A stretch of DNA of 64,000 nt from Nostoc sphaeroides (GCF_003443655.1 NZ_CP031941.1:6275001-6339000), one strand, 5' to 3'. Positions 1 to 9,107 are shown, numbered from the stretch's first letter. Program-made: numbers and translations. The notes: generated by a model from the letters alone, not told the origin.

Positions 1-600
1 AGGGCGATTACCAGGATTGACAGCATGAATATATTCACTACCCGATTGCGGTCTTCCTCGCTTATAACAAGCTTCTTCTGGTTTACCCCATCCTAGCTGC
101 AAAATCATTTCCAAAAAGCTAGAATTTTCCCACTTGCACAAACCTGCCCATTCTGTTCTTTGAACAATTCTTTCTACATCAGATGTGACAATTTGTTGGT
201 ACTGTTTATTATTATTGAAACTCAAGTATAAATCCATCCCCATAGAGACTTCATACCAAAATTCTACGAGAGAATTTTTAGCAGTTTTTAATATCTCTAA
301 GTCACTGGTGAGGGCTATTAACTCGCTGTCTACTTCGGGATAGTTCAAATTTTTACCTTTGACTGTTACCTCACGCCAAATAATACCTGAAACTTGGTTT
401 TCTCTCTGATATTCATGAATTGCAGCTTTGAAATCTTGATAGGCAGTGAACTGTTGCAGCCCATCAGTCATGAGAAACTGGTCAATTACAGGATTGCCAG
501 AGACTGGTATTTCTAATTTTAGGCGTTTTCCCTTGAGGCAGGCTTGGCGTTCGGCTGCCAAAATTTGAATTAGCTCCTGGGTCGTGTAAACCTTTGACAT
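1..600 (-). CDS. conserved hypothetical protein, 3' end outside window
   Basis: An open frame runs on the minus strand from an ATG at 598-600 to the window edge with no stop, so about 200 residues are visible and the C-terminus is missing. It begins MSKVYTTQELIQILAAERQA and is hydrophilic, with no signal peptide or membrane segment. I do not recognise a catalytic motif. The composition and lack of in-frame stops over 600 bases support a real gene. The style resembles conserved cyanobacterial proteins of unknown function. A heptamer tandem repeat lies just upstream of the start. Confidence 0.75.
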   Translation of the reverse strand, partial: MSKVYTTQELIQILAAERQACLKGKRLKLEIPVSGNPVIDQFLMTDGLQQFTAYQDFKAAIHEYQRENQVSGIIWREVTVKGKNLNYPEVDSELIALTSDLEILKTAKNSLVEFWYEVSMGMDLYLSFNNNKQYQQIVTSDVERIVQRTEWAGLCKWENSSFLEMILQLGWGKPEEACYKRGRPQSGSEYIHAVNPGNRP

Positions 601-615
601 TAGAATACACTCTAG

Positions 616-664
616 TTAGTCATTAGTCATTAGTCATTAGTCATTAGTCATTAGTCATTAGTCA
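616..664. repeat. heptanucleotide tandem repeat (TTAGTCA)7
   Basis: Seven direct copies of TTAGTCA, the last ending in TTAGTCA-C. This is a short tandemly repeated repetitive sequence (STRR) of the kind typical of heterocystous cyanobacteria. It lies in the promoter-side gap of the minus-strand gene ending at 600. Confidence 0.9.
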
Positions 665-857
665 CTTGTACTGAGGGTAGCCGTTGGCGCAGCCTCTCGT
701 AAGAGAAGTATTAGTCATTTGTTATGGACTATAGACTATGAATGAACTTTCTAATCTGTTAACACAGATATTTCAATATTATGCTTTGACATCGGCGGCA
801 ATGTAGTAACAGATATGACTAAAAATTAGGGCAGACCAATTTGGCCCACCCCATAAG

Positions 858-1448
858 TTACTTAGCTAACTCACTACTAAACTCATTAAAGGCTCGCCGT
901 TTTAGCTGTGCTGTTTCAGTGCGTGGTACTAAATCAAAGATTTTACGAAATTGATCGTCTATCTCTTCAAAAGGTACTTGACCTTTTTTATTTAAAACTA
1001 CCTCGCCTGATTTATTAAACACCACCACTTGAGGAACAGCCCCAGAATAGTAATATCCTGGTTCTGTAGGCTCATAGGTCTGTTTCAGTGGGATAGAATC
1101 TACATTAATCGGCATAATTTCTGCTACTCGACCATAGAATTCCTGTACCCGTGAAATGGAAATAGCATATCTTTTGGAATCGCTGCTGTCATCCAAATAA
1201 AAGGCCAAAAAGATGGGTTTATGTTCCGCTAAAGTCTGTGCTAGTGTCTGTCTGGGAGGAACCAATGAACCATTGCCAGCATAAACTACAAAAATGTTGC
1301 CATCATATAAATCATTATTAAGACCAGCAGATGCAGGTTGAATACTTATAATGAAAAGACTTGCAAGCAACAACAGACCTTTGGACAACCACCTTCGCCA
1401 GCCAGTAATTTGTTTATGTAAAAAAAGAAACTTTGTGCTATTCATCAA
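858..1448 (-). CDS. thioredoxin-like thylakoid/lumenal protein (possible PSI accumulation factor family)
   Basis: A 196-residue protein with a basic N-terminus, a hydrophobic segment (about residues 23-38) and an AxA-like site (QPASAG), so it is predicted to be exported or thylakoid-anchored. The mature part looks like a thioredoxin fold: a strand IFLAFYLDD, then MPINVDS and VPQVVVFNKSGEVV, which has the cis-proline position before the last strands. There is no CxxC, so a redox role is unlikely. The pattern fits the cyanobacterial family annotated as thylakoid membrane photosystem I accumulation factor, but I assign that from memory of the family and with limited certainty. It is monocistronic. 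Confidence 0.75.
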   Translation of the reverse strand: MMNSTKFLFLHKQITGWRRWLSKGLLLLASLFIISIQPASAGLNNDLYDGNIFVVYAGNGSLVPPRQTLAQTLAEHKPIFLAFYLDDSSDSKRYAISISRVQEFYGRVAEIMPINVDSIPLKQTYEPTEPGYYYSGAVPQVVVFNKSGEVVLNKKGQVPFEEIDDQFRKIFDLVPRTETAQLKRRAFNEFSSELAK

Positions 1449-1901
1449 AAGGAACCTTGCAAGCTACTACTTGTCGTGAGTTTGTGCTGAATTCGGCAAA
1501 CTGGGCTGGATATGTAATTACGCCCACGCACTATTTTTTTAAGATAACGCCTACTGAGATTATCTCTTGTAAGTGGATGATGGAGATAAACGAGGTTCTG
1601 AGGTGGATAAATCCAGTACCCAGGTGGATGAACTAGATTCTAACCATACGTGTCAACTTAAGGTAAAACCCTTTTCAAATCTCGTTTCCAGCCTCTGGCT
1701 GGAAATGCTCTTCAATTGGGCTGCTGCCGCAAGTCTTGAGGCAGCAGCCCCAAGGACGGGCATTCCCAGTCAGAGACTGGGAACGAGGCAATCTTCTTTT
1801 TCGTAATGTCAAGGCTGGCTTTTTCAGCCAGGATTCGCTAAACTCACGCATATTAAATTTGCACTTTTAGTTAGCAACCGCCAGAAGACTAGGATACGAA
1901 T
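1449..1901. other. intergenic region with one repeat element
   Basis: Short open frames occur here but none has family-like sequence. The only structure I see is the nested inverted repeat at 1681-1787. The rest is presumably promoter sequence for murT (plus) and for the minus-strand thioredoxin-like gene. Confidence 0.6.
1681..1787. repeat. nested inverted repeat (MITE-like or long hairpin)
   Basis: Outer arms CTCGTTTCCAG (1681-1691) and CTGGGAACGAG (1777-1787) pair with one mismatch. Inner arms GGGCTGCTGCC (1718-1728) and GGCAGCAGCCC (1740-1750) pair perfectly, and GGAAATGC pairs with GCATTCCC between them. The transcript of either strand would fold into one long hairpin. It lies upstream of murT and has no coding capacity. 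Confidence 0.75.
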
Positions 1902-3239
1902 GTGGGAAACAAAATACAATTCATAGATAGGCTGCGATTGGGTTTCGCGGTGTCAGTGGCAAAGAGTGTAACATTTATAGTGCGATCGCTCCGTCTGGGT
2001 GCTGCTAGTGTATTACCAGGCTCGATTGCTCGTCGCATTGAACCCCGACTTTTACAATTATTGAGTCAGCAAGTTAAAAATGGAGTGATTTTAATTGCTG
2101 GTACTAATGGCAAAACCACTACAGCGCTACTTTTATGCACAATCCTAGAACGCAAGGGTTTTCGCGTCACTCATAATTCTACAGGTGCAAATCTGGAAAA
2201 TGGCTTGATGACGGCGCTGTTAGAAAGCACCAACTTACTAGGTACGCTAAATACTGATTACGCGATTTTGGAAGTTGACGAAAATATTGTCCCAAGAGTA
2301 TTAGCACCACTCCAGCCGCGAATTATTCTCTGTTTAAACTTGTTCCGCGACCAACTCGATAGGTACGGCGAAGTAGATACAATTAGTAAGCGTTGGACAA
2401 AAGTTATTTCTACCCTACCACCAGAAACAGTAGTAATTCCCAATGCTGATGACCCAACTTTATCTAACCTCGGTCAGCAGTTACCCCAACGGGTATTATT
2501 TTTTGGGTTGAATGAACCAGAACATTATTTAGAAGCAATTCCTCACGCCGTTGATTCTATTTATTGTCCCAAATGTGGGCATTCTCTAGATTATAAGGGT
2601 GTTTATTTGTCTCATTTGGGAGATTTTACTTGTCCCCAGTGTGGTTTTAGTAAAAGTAAACCGACTTTAGAAAGTAGTGAATGGTCGCAAATTCTAGTTG
2701 GTTTGTACAACAAATATAATACTTTAGCTGCTGCAACTGCGGCTATTGAGTTAGGAGTTGATGAAGTAACAATTAGAGATACTATTAATACCTTCCAAGC
2801 TGCCTTCGGTCGGGCGGAAGATTTAGTAATTAACGGTAAACGAGTGCGGATATTATTATCAAAAAATCCTGTGGGAACGAATGAAACCATTCGCGTAGTT
2901 ACTCAAAGCACAGATAAAACCACACTGCTAGTCTTAAACGATCGCACACCCGATGGCACTGATGTATCCTGGATTTGGGACGTAGATACTGAGAAATTAG
3001 TCGAACGCGGCGGGACTCTAGTAGTGAGTGGCGATCGCGTCTACGATATGGCACTACGTCTACGTTACAGCCAAAAGTCCCCTGAGAGTAACTTAAATTT
3101 GATTGTCGAAGAAGATTTGCGACAAGCGATCGCAACTGCATTAGAGCATACACCAGAGAATGAAACTTTGCATATTCTGCCCACCTACTCAGCCATGCTA
3201 GAAGTCCGAGAAGTCTTAACTGGGCGGAAAATTCTTTAA
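1902..3239 (+). CDS. murT: MurT: lipid II isoglutaminyl synthase, Mur-ligase subunit
   Basis: MurT activates the D-glutamate carboxyl of lipid II with ATP so that the partner glutaminase can amidate it to D-isoglutamine. The 445-residue protein has the Mur-ligase P-loop GTNGKTTTALL near residue 67, followed by the central ligase domain. A four-cysteine zinc ribbon (YCPKCGH ... FTCPQCGF, about residues 224-250) is characteristic of MurT and absent from MurC-F. The C-terminal DUF1727 region follows. The start is a GTG; the overlapping ATG two bases earlier is out of frame. gatD follows 97 bases downstream on the same strand, which is the usual pairing. Known from Gram-positives and also common in cyanobacteria. 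Confidence 0.9.
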   Translation: MGNKIQFIDRLRLGFAVSVAKSVTFIVRSLRLGAASVLPGSIARRIEPRLLQLLSQQVKNGVILIAGTNGKTTTALLLCTILERKGFRVTHNSTGANLENGLMTALLESTNLLGTLNTDYAILEVDENIVPRVLAPLQPRIILCLNLFRDQLDRYGEVDTISKRWTKVISTLPPETVVIPNADDPTLSNLGQQLPQRVLFFGLNEPEHYLEAIPHAVDSIYCPKCGHSLDYKGVYLSHLGDFTCPQCGFSKSKPTLESSEWSQILVGLYNKYNTLAAATAAIELGVDEVTIRDTINTFQAAFGRAEDLVINGKRVRILLSKNPVGTNETIRVVTQSTDKTTLLVLNDRTPDGTDVSWIWDVDTEKLVERGGTLVVSGDRVYDMALRLRYSQKSPESNLNLIVEEDLRQAIATALEHTPENETLHILPTYSAMLEVREVLTGRKIL

Positions 3240-3282
3240 ATTTGTCATTTGTCATAGGGCATTGGGGAAAGAATTCTTATAA

Positions 3283-3331
3283 TTCCTAACTCCTAACTCC
3301 TAACTCCTAACTCCTAACTCCCCATTCCCTA
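3283..3331. repeat. heptanucleotide tandem repeat (CTCCTAA)n
   Basis: About six to seven direct copies of a CTCCTAA heptamer fill the murT-gatD gap. It is an STRR and separates two genes whose products act as one enzyme complex. Confidence 0.85.
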
Positions 3332-3336
3332 AATTT

Positions 3337-4155
3337 ATGAGTTCTCAAAATTTGGAATTAACAATAGGTTGGCTTTATCCGACGCTGATGAGTACCTATG
3401 GCGATCGCGGTAATGTAATTACTATAGAACGTCGCGCCGAGTGGCGGGGATATGATGTTAAAGTGTTACCCCTAGATCAAAATGCCACAGCCGCAGATAT
3501 AAAAACTGTAGATGTAATTGTTGGTGGTGGCGCACAAGATCGTCAGCAAGAAATTGTCATGCGTGATTTGCAAGGTGCGAAAGCTGACGCGATGCGCGAG
3601 AAAATCGAAAATGGAACACCAGGAGTATTTACTTGTGGTTCACCCCAATTACTGGGACATTATTATGAACCAGGCTTGGGACAACGGATTGATGGTTTAG
3701 GAATACTCGATTTAGTTTCCGTCCATCCTGGTGAAAATACTAAGCGCTGTATTGGTAACTTGGTAATTGAAGTGACAGCTTCACGCCTAGCGCGAGATTT
3801 AAAAGAGATGACAGGTAGCACACCATATTTGGTAGGCTTTGAAAATCACGGCGGACGTACCAAGTTGGGGAAAGTGGAAGCGCTGGGGCGAGTAGTGTAC
3901 GGTTTGGGAAATAATGGTGAAGATGGTACAGAAGGAGCATTTTATCAGAATGCGATCGCTACTTATTCTCACGGCCCTTTATTACCGAAAAATCCTTTTG
4001 TCGCCGATTGGTTAATTCAAACAGCATTGCGGCTAAAGTATCAGCAAGAAATTAGCTTAAAACCTTTTGACGATAGCCTTGCTGCACAAGCACGAGAAGC
4101 GATGTTTAAGCGATTGAAAGTGAGTTTACCTGCTGCGGCTGCGGCGAAAGTTTAA
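3337..4155 (+). CDS. gatD: GatD: glutamine amidotransferase subunit of lipid II isoglutaminyl synthase
   Basis: GatD hydrolyses glutamine and passes ammonia to MurT. The 272-residue protein is a class I (triad) glutaminase of the CobB/CobQ type: the nucleophile cysteine sits in FTCGSPQLLG (about residue 94), preceded by the GGGAQDRQQ segment, and the GFENHGGRT and YSHGPLLP segments provide the conserved histidine region. It starts with ATG right after the tandem repeat. The position next to murT settles the function better than sequence alone, since cobyric acid synthase-like glutaminases look similar. Confidence 0.9.
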   Translation: MSSQNLELTIGWLYPTLMSTYGDRGNVITIERRAEWRGYDVKVLPLDQNATAADIKTVDVIVGGGAQDRQQEIVMRDLQGAKADAMREKIENGTPGVFTCGSPQLLGHYYEPGLGQRIDGLGILDLVSVHPGENTKRCIGNLVIEVTASRLARDLKEMTGSTPYLVGFENHGGRTKLGKVEALGRVVYGLGNNGEDGTEGAFYQNAIATYSHGPLLPKNPFVADWLIQTALRLKYQQEISLKPFDDSLAAQAREAMFKRLKVSLPAAAAAKV

Positions 4156-4235
4156 TCTCAGTTCGCTGATTAAGCCTCTCCCCGTGCCGGGGCTACGGTG
4201 TACACACATCTTGGTAAATGAAACCCAAACCCTGG

Positions 4236-4320
4236 ATTTACCCCCCTTAATCCCCCCTTATAAAGGGGGGAAATATCCGGTTCTCCCCCTTTATAAGGGG
4301 GAGTTAGAGGGGGTGAAAAG
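4236..4320. repeat. C/G-rich inverted-repeat element
   Basis: A C-rich arm (TTACCCCCCTTAATCCCCCC) and a G-rich arm ending GAGGGGGTGAAAAGG face each other around a second hairpin, CCCTTTATAAGGG. A related element is at 9236-9324. It looks like a short non-autonomous repeat; it lies between gatD and the first Uma2 gene. Confidence 0.7.
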
Positions 4321-4395
4321 GACTTGTGTTTACAGCATAGCCGTATCAGGGAGAGGTTTGGAGAGGCGTCAAATTTGACATAAAGAGGGCAAAGT

Positions 4396-5019
4396 ATGAC
4401 TCAAGCCTTAACTAAACAACTAACCTTTGACGAATTTATCGCCTGGTATCCCGAATCTTCAGACAGGCATTATGAACTACATGATGGGGTAATTGTTGAA
4501 ATGCCTAAGCTAACAGGGAAGCACTCAGAGATAGCCGGATTCATCAATGGTTCTTTGTTTATTGAAATCACCCGTTTGTCCATCCCTTGCTTTATCCCTA
4601 AAGAATGCGTTATCAAGTCAATTAACACTGATTCAGGTTATGAACCAGATGTTATCGTTCTTGATAGACAAGCTCTCAGCAACGAACCACGCTGGAAAAA
4701 AGAATCTATCATTACGCGGGGTAGTTCCGTCAAGTTGGTTGTAGAAGTTGTTTCAACCAACTGGAGTGATGATTATGCTTTGAAGCTAGAAGACTACGAG
4801 TCTTTGGGGATTCCTGAATATTGGATTGTAGACTATCTAGGTTTAGGTGGTAGGCGGTTTATTGGCAATCCTAAACAACCAACTATCTCAATTTACCAAC
4901 TGATTGAAGGTGAGTATCAAGTTAGGCAATTTAGGGGAAATGACCGCATTCAGTCGTTAGCATTTCCAGAGTTTAATTTAACTGCTGAACAGATTTTTCG
5001 CTCTGGAGAAGTCGCGTAA
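4396..5019 (+). CDS. Uma2 family protein (PD-(D/E)XK nuclease fold), copy 1
   Basis: A 207-residue Uma2 (DUF820) protein. The family has a restriction-endonuclease-like fold and is greatly expanded in cyanobacteria; its biological role is unknown. Family marks are LTFDEFIAWYP and YELHDGVIVEM at the N-terminus, the acidic core EPDVIVLD followed by VVEVVSTNW, and PEYWIVDY near residue 140. An almost identical C-terminal third occurs in the next gene, while the middles differ strongly. The two genes are 49 bases apart on the same strand and probably arose by duplication. The ATG is preceded by GAGGGCAAAGT. Confidence 0.9.
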   Translation: MTQALTKQLTFDEFIAWYPESSDRHYELHDGVIVEMPKLTGKHSEIAGFINGSLFIEITRLSIPCFIPKECVIKSINTDSGYEPDVIVLDRQALSNEPRWKKESIITRGSSVKLVVEVVSTNWSDDYALKLEDYESLGIPEYWIVDYLGLGGRRFIGNPKQPTISIYQLIEGEYQVRQFRGNDRIQSLAFPEFNLTAEQIFRSGEVA

Positions 5020-5068
5020 ATTACGTAGCTAAGGTTTAAATTTTTATCTGATAAAGTAAGAGGAAAGT

Positions 5069-5692
5069 ATGACTCAAACCTTACGCAAACTAATAACATT
5101 TGATGAATTTATTGCTTGGTATCCAGAAAACTCACAACGACGCTATGAACTGCATGACGGAGTAATTGTTGAAATGGCTCCTCCCACAGGTGATCATGAA
5201 CAGATTGTTGGATTTTTAGTTGGGGAAATAGTTACAGAATACAAACGTTTAAAACTACCTTATTTTATTCCCAAAACAGCATTCATTAAACCGACTCAGA
5301 GCGAAGCGGCTTACTCACCAGATGTACTGTTGTTGAATAACTCTAACTTAGTAAATGAACCTCTGTGGAAAAAAGAATCTACTGTAAGCCAAGCGGCATC
5401 AATTCCTTTAGTAATTGAGGTGGTAAGTACTAACTGGCGAGACGATTATTTTACCAAAGCAGGTAAATATGAAGAGGTTGGAATACCTGAGTATTGGATT
5501 GTAGACTATTTAGGTTTAGGTGGTAGGCGGTTTATTGGCAATCCGAAACAACCAACTATCTCGATTTACCAACTAATTGAAGGTGAGTATCAAGTTAGAC
5601 AATTTCGGGAAAGCGATCGCATTGACTCGCTAGCATTCCCAGAGTTGAATTTAACTGCTGAACATATTTTTCGGGCTGGAGAAGTCGCGTAA
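5069..5692 (+). CDS. Uma2 family protein (PD-(D/E)XK nuclease fold), copy 2
   Basis: Same length (207 residues) and architecture as its upstream neighbour: ITFDEFIAWYP, YELHDGVIVEMA, SPDVLLLN, LVIEVVSTNW and PEYWIVDY. From PEYWIVDY to the C-terminus it is nearly identical to copy 1 at protein and DNA level, but the central part (about residues 45-125) has diverged. That pattern suggests partial gene conversion or selection for change in the central segment. The ATG is preceded by AAGAGGAAAGT, a good ribosome site. It may be co-transcribed with copy 1. Confidence 0.9.
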   Translation: MTQTLRKLITFDEFIAWYPENSQRRYELHDGVIVEMAPPTGDHEQIVGFLVGEIVTEYKRLKLPYFIPKTAFIKPTQSEAAYSPDVLLLNNSNLVNEPLWKKESTVSQAASIPLVIEVVSTNWRDDYFTKAGKYEEVGIPEYWIVDYLGLGGRRFIGNPKQPTISIYQLIEGEYQVRQFRESDRIDSLAFPELNLTAEHIFRAGEVA

Positions 5693-5718
5693 AAAACAGC
5701 TAAAGAAGTAAAATAACC

Positions 5719-5949
5719 ATCAAAGACTCATCGGCGAGTATCAAAGACTCGTCCACGAGTATCAAAGACTCGTCCACGAGTATCAAAGACTCATTCACGA
5801 GTATCAAAGACTCATTCACGAGTATCAAAGACTCATCGGCGAGTATCAAAGACTCATTCACGAGTATCAAAGACTCGTCCGCGAGTATCAAAGACTCATT
5901 CACGAGTATTAAAGGCTCATCAGCGAGTATCAAAGACTCATTAACGGAG
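5719..5949. repeat. 21-bp tandem repeat array, 11 units, each with an internal dyad
   Basis: Eleven head-to-tail units of ATCAAAGACTCNTNNNCGAGT (the last degenerate) start 26 bases after the Uma2 stop. Each unit contains the dyad ACTCG-tcca-CGAGT or a near form. The variable bases fall in the loop of the dyad (ATCGG, GTCCA, ATTCA, GTCCG). Because 21 is a multiple of three, both strands stay open in one frame, which produces a spurious repetitive reading frame on the minus strand. The function is unknown. Confidence 0.95.
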
Positions 5950-6143
5950 TTCCGAACCTCATTAATGTGGACTAAAACCCAAGTCTGGAAAGAATTTAGT
6001 CCTCTGAAGAGGACTTTCGCTATTAGCCAGAGGTTTCTAACCTGTGGCAGTTGTTCGGATTAGTGCAAAATATTAGTAGTTGCGAGATTTTCCAGCGAAT
6101 CAGGGGCATTATATATAATTTTCGTTGACAGGGGAACCTCAGT

Positions 6144-9032
6144 ATGGCTAACACGCCTCAACGTTTCCTTGAAAAAATCCGAGAAGCGAAAGAGAAAAAG
6201 CTTAAAGAATTAGATTTAAGCGGTAATTGGGATGCTCATTTCGACGAAACATTAACAGAGATTCCTGCTGAGGTGTTTGAACTGGAATGGTTGGAGGTTT
6301 TAAATTTAAGGGGCAACCAATTAACGACGCTGCCAGAAGCGATCGCCAAACTGCAACAACTCACTTCCCTGAATTTAAGCGACAACAAATTAACGACGCT
6401 GCCAGATGCGATCGCCAAACTGCAACAACTCACTTCCCTGAATTTAAGCGACAACAAATTAACGACGCTGCCAGATGCGATCGCCAAACTGGAACAACTC
6501 ACTTCCCTGGATTTAAGCGAAAACCAATTAACGACGTTGCCAGAAGCGATCGCCCACCTGCAACAACTCACCACCCTGGATTTAAGCCGCAACCAATTAA
6601 CCACTCTGCCAGAAGCGATCGCCAAACTGCAACAACTCACTACCCTGGATTTAATCCGCAACAAATTAACGACACTGCCAGAAGCGATCGCCCGCCTGCA
6701 ACAACTCACTTCCTTGAATTTAAGGGGCAACGAATTAACGACACTGCCAAAAGCGATCGCCCGCCTGCAAAAACTCACTTCCTTGAATTTAAGCGGCAAC
6801 CGATTAAGGACACTGCCAGAAGCGATCACCCGCCTGCAACAACTCACTTCTCTGAATTTAAGCGTCAACGAATTAAGGACACTGCCAGAAGCGATCACCC
6901 GCCTGCAACAACTCACTTCCCTATATTTAACCCACAACCGATTAAGGACACTGCCAGAAGCAATCACCCGCCTGCAACAACTCACTTCCCTAGATTTAAG
7001 CAGCAACCAATTAACGACGCTGCCAGAAGCGATCGCCCGCCTGCAACAACTCGCTTCCCTGAATTTAACCCACAACCCCATCGAAAAGCCGCCACCAGAA
7101 ATTGTTGAACAAGGTATTGAGGCAATTAAAGATTATTTCCGACAACTAGAAGCAGAAGGCAAAGATTATCTGTATGAAGCAAAGTTACTAATTGTCGGCG
7201 AAGCAGGAGCAGGGAAGACAACACAGGCGAAGAAAATTGAAAACCAAAATTATCAACTCCGAGAGGAAGACTCTACGAAGGGAATTGAGGTTATCCAGTG
7301 GCGTTTCCCAATGGAAAATGGGCGAGAGTTTCGAGTCAACATCTGGGACTTTGGGGGGCAAGAGATTTACCATGCTACTCACCAGTTTTTCCTCACCAAG
7401 CGTTCCCTCTACGTTTTAGTGGCAGATACCCGCAAGCAAGACACAGATTTTTATTACTGGTTGAATGTAGTGGAACTGTTGAGTGATAACAGTCCGCTGT
7501 TAATCATCAAAAATGAGAAGCAAGACCGCCACCGAGAGATTAATGAACTCCAGTTACGAGGGCAGTTTACTAATTTGAAGGAGACTTTACCAACAAACCT
7601 TGCTACCAACAGAGGTTTAGAACAAGTTTTAGAACAAATCAAGCATTACGTTAAAAACCTACCCCATATTGGCAGTCCGCTCCCAAAAACCTGGGTTAGA
7701 GTCCGGGAAGCTATGGAGAGTGACGTACGCAATTACATCGGCTTGGATGAATACCTGAACATCTGCCAACAAAATGGGTTCACCCAACGAAATGACAAGT
7801 TGCAGTTGAGCAGCTATCTGCACGATTTGGGAGTATCCTTGCACTTCCAGGAAGACGCACTTTTGAACAAGACCGTCATCCTCAAGCCAAAGTGGGGAAC
7901 TGATGCAGTCTACAAGTTGCTGGATAATGAAAAGGTGATTGGCAACTTGGGCAGTTTCACACGGTCTGATTTGGCAAACATCTGGTGTGAAGACGAATAC
8001 GCCACCATGCACGATGAACTATTGCGCCTGATGATCAACTTCAAGCTATGCTACGAAATTCCTAAAAGCAAAGGAAAGTATATTGCCCCACAACTGCTAT
8101 CTGCAAATCAACCCTCCTATGACTGGAATCAAACCAACAACTTGATTCTGCGTTACACTTACGAGTTCATGCCCAAGGGCATCATCAGCCAATTCATCGT
8201 CGCCATCCATGAGTTGATAAATGAACAACAATGTGTCTGGAAAAGCGGCGTCGTTCTCAGCAAAGACCAGACGAAGGCAGAGGTGATTGAATATTACGGT
8301 AAGCGGGAGATTAAGATTCGATTCTCAGGTCGTCACAAAAGAGATTTGATGACCATAGTTACACATGAATTCGATAAAATTCATGACTCGTACCAGCGAC
8401 TGAAGTACAACAAGTTAATCCCCTGTAATTGCCACACCTGCAAAGATAGCCAAGAACCACACTTTTACTTTTTTGAGATATTGCGACAGTTTGTAGCTGA
8501 TAAGCAAGAAGGCATTCAATGTCAAAAAAGCTATCAAATGGTTGATGTCTTGGGCTTAATTGATGATGTGATGAATAGAAGAGAGTTACTGAAAGCAGAA
8601 CAGCAGATGGGTGGTGATTTTCTGCCTAATCCTTCTGAAACAAGAAGGGAAAATGTCGTTGTAACAATTAATAATGTAATTCAGCCATCAAAGCAAGAGA
8701 ATAATTTTATGACAGAACCATCTAAACAGGAAAATAATTCTAAACCAGAAGTGCAGGTTACGCTTCCATTTGCTTTTCGCAATGGAATGTTCTATTTATT
8801 TGTCTTTGTAGTTGTATTTTGTTTAATTGCATTTTTTGGTGGTTCGTTACCATTTCATTATCTAGCTTTAGCAATTATTGGGACAGCAATATTTATCGTC
8901 TTAATCGGCGTTCTGCAACTTCGTCAAGATAACCGCCTTTCTGAGAAATCTTTTGTAGATTTAACAAAAATGGTACTAGAACAGTTGCCTTTAATTAGCA
9001 ATATTATTAAGCAGTTTCAAGGCAACAAATAA
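6144..9032 (+). CDS. ROCO family protein: leucine-rich repeats, Roc GTPase, COR, C-terminal membrane segments
   Basis: A 962-residue protein of the bacterial ROCO family (relatives of human LRRK2). Residues about 50-320 form about twelve 23-residue leucine-rich repeats of the type LNLSxNxLTTLPEAIAxLQQLTS. A Roc GTPase follows: P-loop GEAGAGKTT (about 352-360), G3 DFGGQ (about 402-406) and a degenerate G4 (NEKQD instead of NKxD). A COR domain spans about 520-700. Near the C-terminus two hydrophobic helices (about 870-920) suggest membrane attachment, which is not universal in the family. The LRR codons repeat almost exactly at DNA level as 69-bp units, indicating recent expansion. The ATG follows GGGGAACCTCAGT. 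Known ROCO proteins dimerise through COR and cycle nucleotides; the pathway here is unknown. Confidence 0.93.
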   Translation: MANTPQRFLEKIREAKEKKLKELDLSGNWDAHFDETLTEIPAEVFELEWLEVLNLRGNQLTTLPEAIAKLQQLTSLNLSDNKLTTLPDAIAKLQQLTSLNLSDNKLTTLPDAIAKLEQLTSLDLSENQLTTLPEAIAHLQQLTTLDLSRNQLTTLPEAIAKLQQLTTLDLIRNKLTTLPEAIARLQQLTSLNLRGNELTTLPKAIARLQKLTSLNLSGNRLRTLPEAITRLQQLTSLNLSVNELRTLPEAITRLQQLTSLYLTHNRLRTLPEAITRLQQLTSLDLSSNQLTTLPEAIARLQQLASLNLTHNPIEKPPPEIVEQGIEAIKDYFRQLEAEGKDYLYEAKLLIVGEAGAGKTTQAKKIENQNYQLREEDSTKGIEVIQWRFPMENGREFRVNIWDFGGQEIYHATHQFFLTKRSLYVLVADTRKQDTDFYYWLNVVELLSDNSPLLIIKNEKQDRHREINELQLRGQFTNLKETLPTNLATNRGLEQVLEQIKHYVKNLPHIGSPLPKTWVRVREAMESDVRNYIGLDEYLNICQQNGFTQRNDKLQLSSYLHDLGVSLHFQEDALLNKTVILKPKWGTDAVYKLLDNEKVIGNLGSFTRSDLANIWCEDEYATMHDELLRLMINFKLCYEIPKSKGKYIAPQLLSANQPSYDWNQTNNLILRYTYEFMPKGIISQFIVAIHELINEQQCVWKSGVVLSKDQTKAEVIEYYGKREIKIRFSGRHKRDLMTIVTHEFDKIHDSYQRLKYNKLIPCNCHTCKDSQEPHFYFFEILRQFVADKQEGIQCQKSYQMVDVLGLIDDVMNRRELLKAEQQMGGDFLPNPSETRRENVVVTINNVIQPSKQENNFMTEPSKQENNSKPEVQVTLPFAFRNGMFYLFVFVVVFCLIAFFGGSLPFHYLALAIIGTAIFIVLIGVLQLRQDNRLSEKSFVDLTKMVLEQLPLISNIIKQFQGNK
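6296..7075 (+). repeat. 69-bp coding tandem repeats of the ROCO leucine-rich domain
   Basis: About eleven near-identical 69-bp units encode the 23-residue LRRs. Many units carry the GCGATCGC palindrome at the same place (encoding EAIA/DAIA). Differences are concentrated in a few codons such as the two residues after LNLS. The length of this tract is likely to vary between strains by slippage or recombination. Confidence 0.9.
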
Positions 9033-9107
9033 AAGCCCCAGCGAATGGAATTCCCGGCTATACAAACAAAGTCCGCCTGCGCGGACTAAGAGGATGTTTC
9101 TACCCGC

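Noticed and set aside
1433..1806. Two overlapping short plus-strand frames
   Set aside because: They cross an inverted repeat, lack ribosome sites and read as translated non-coding DNA.
4184..4378. 64-residue plus-strand frame after gatD
   Set aside because: It is the translated C-rich/G-rich inverted repeat.
5700..5933. 77-residue minus-strand frame made of repeated LILVNES units
   Set aside because: It is simply the 21-bp tandem array read in frame; there is no ribosome site or homologous gene.
6236..7108. Long open frames on the minus strand and in another plus frame across the leucine-rich repeats
   Set aside because: They arise because 69-bp repeats keep every frame open. The sequences are repetitive shadows with no family character.
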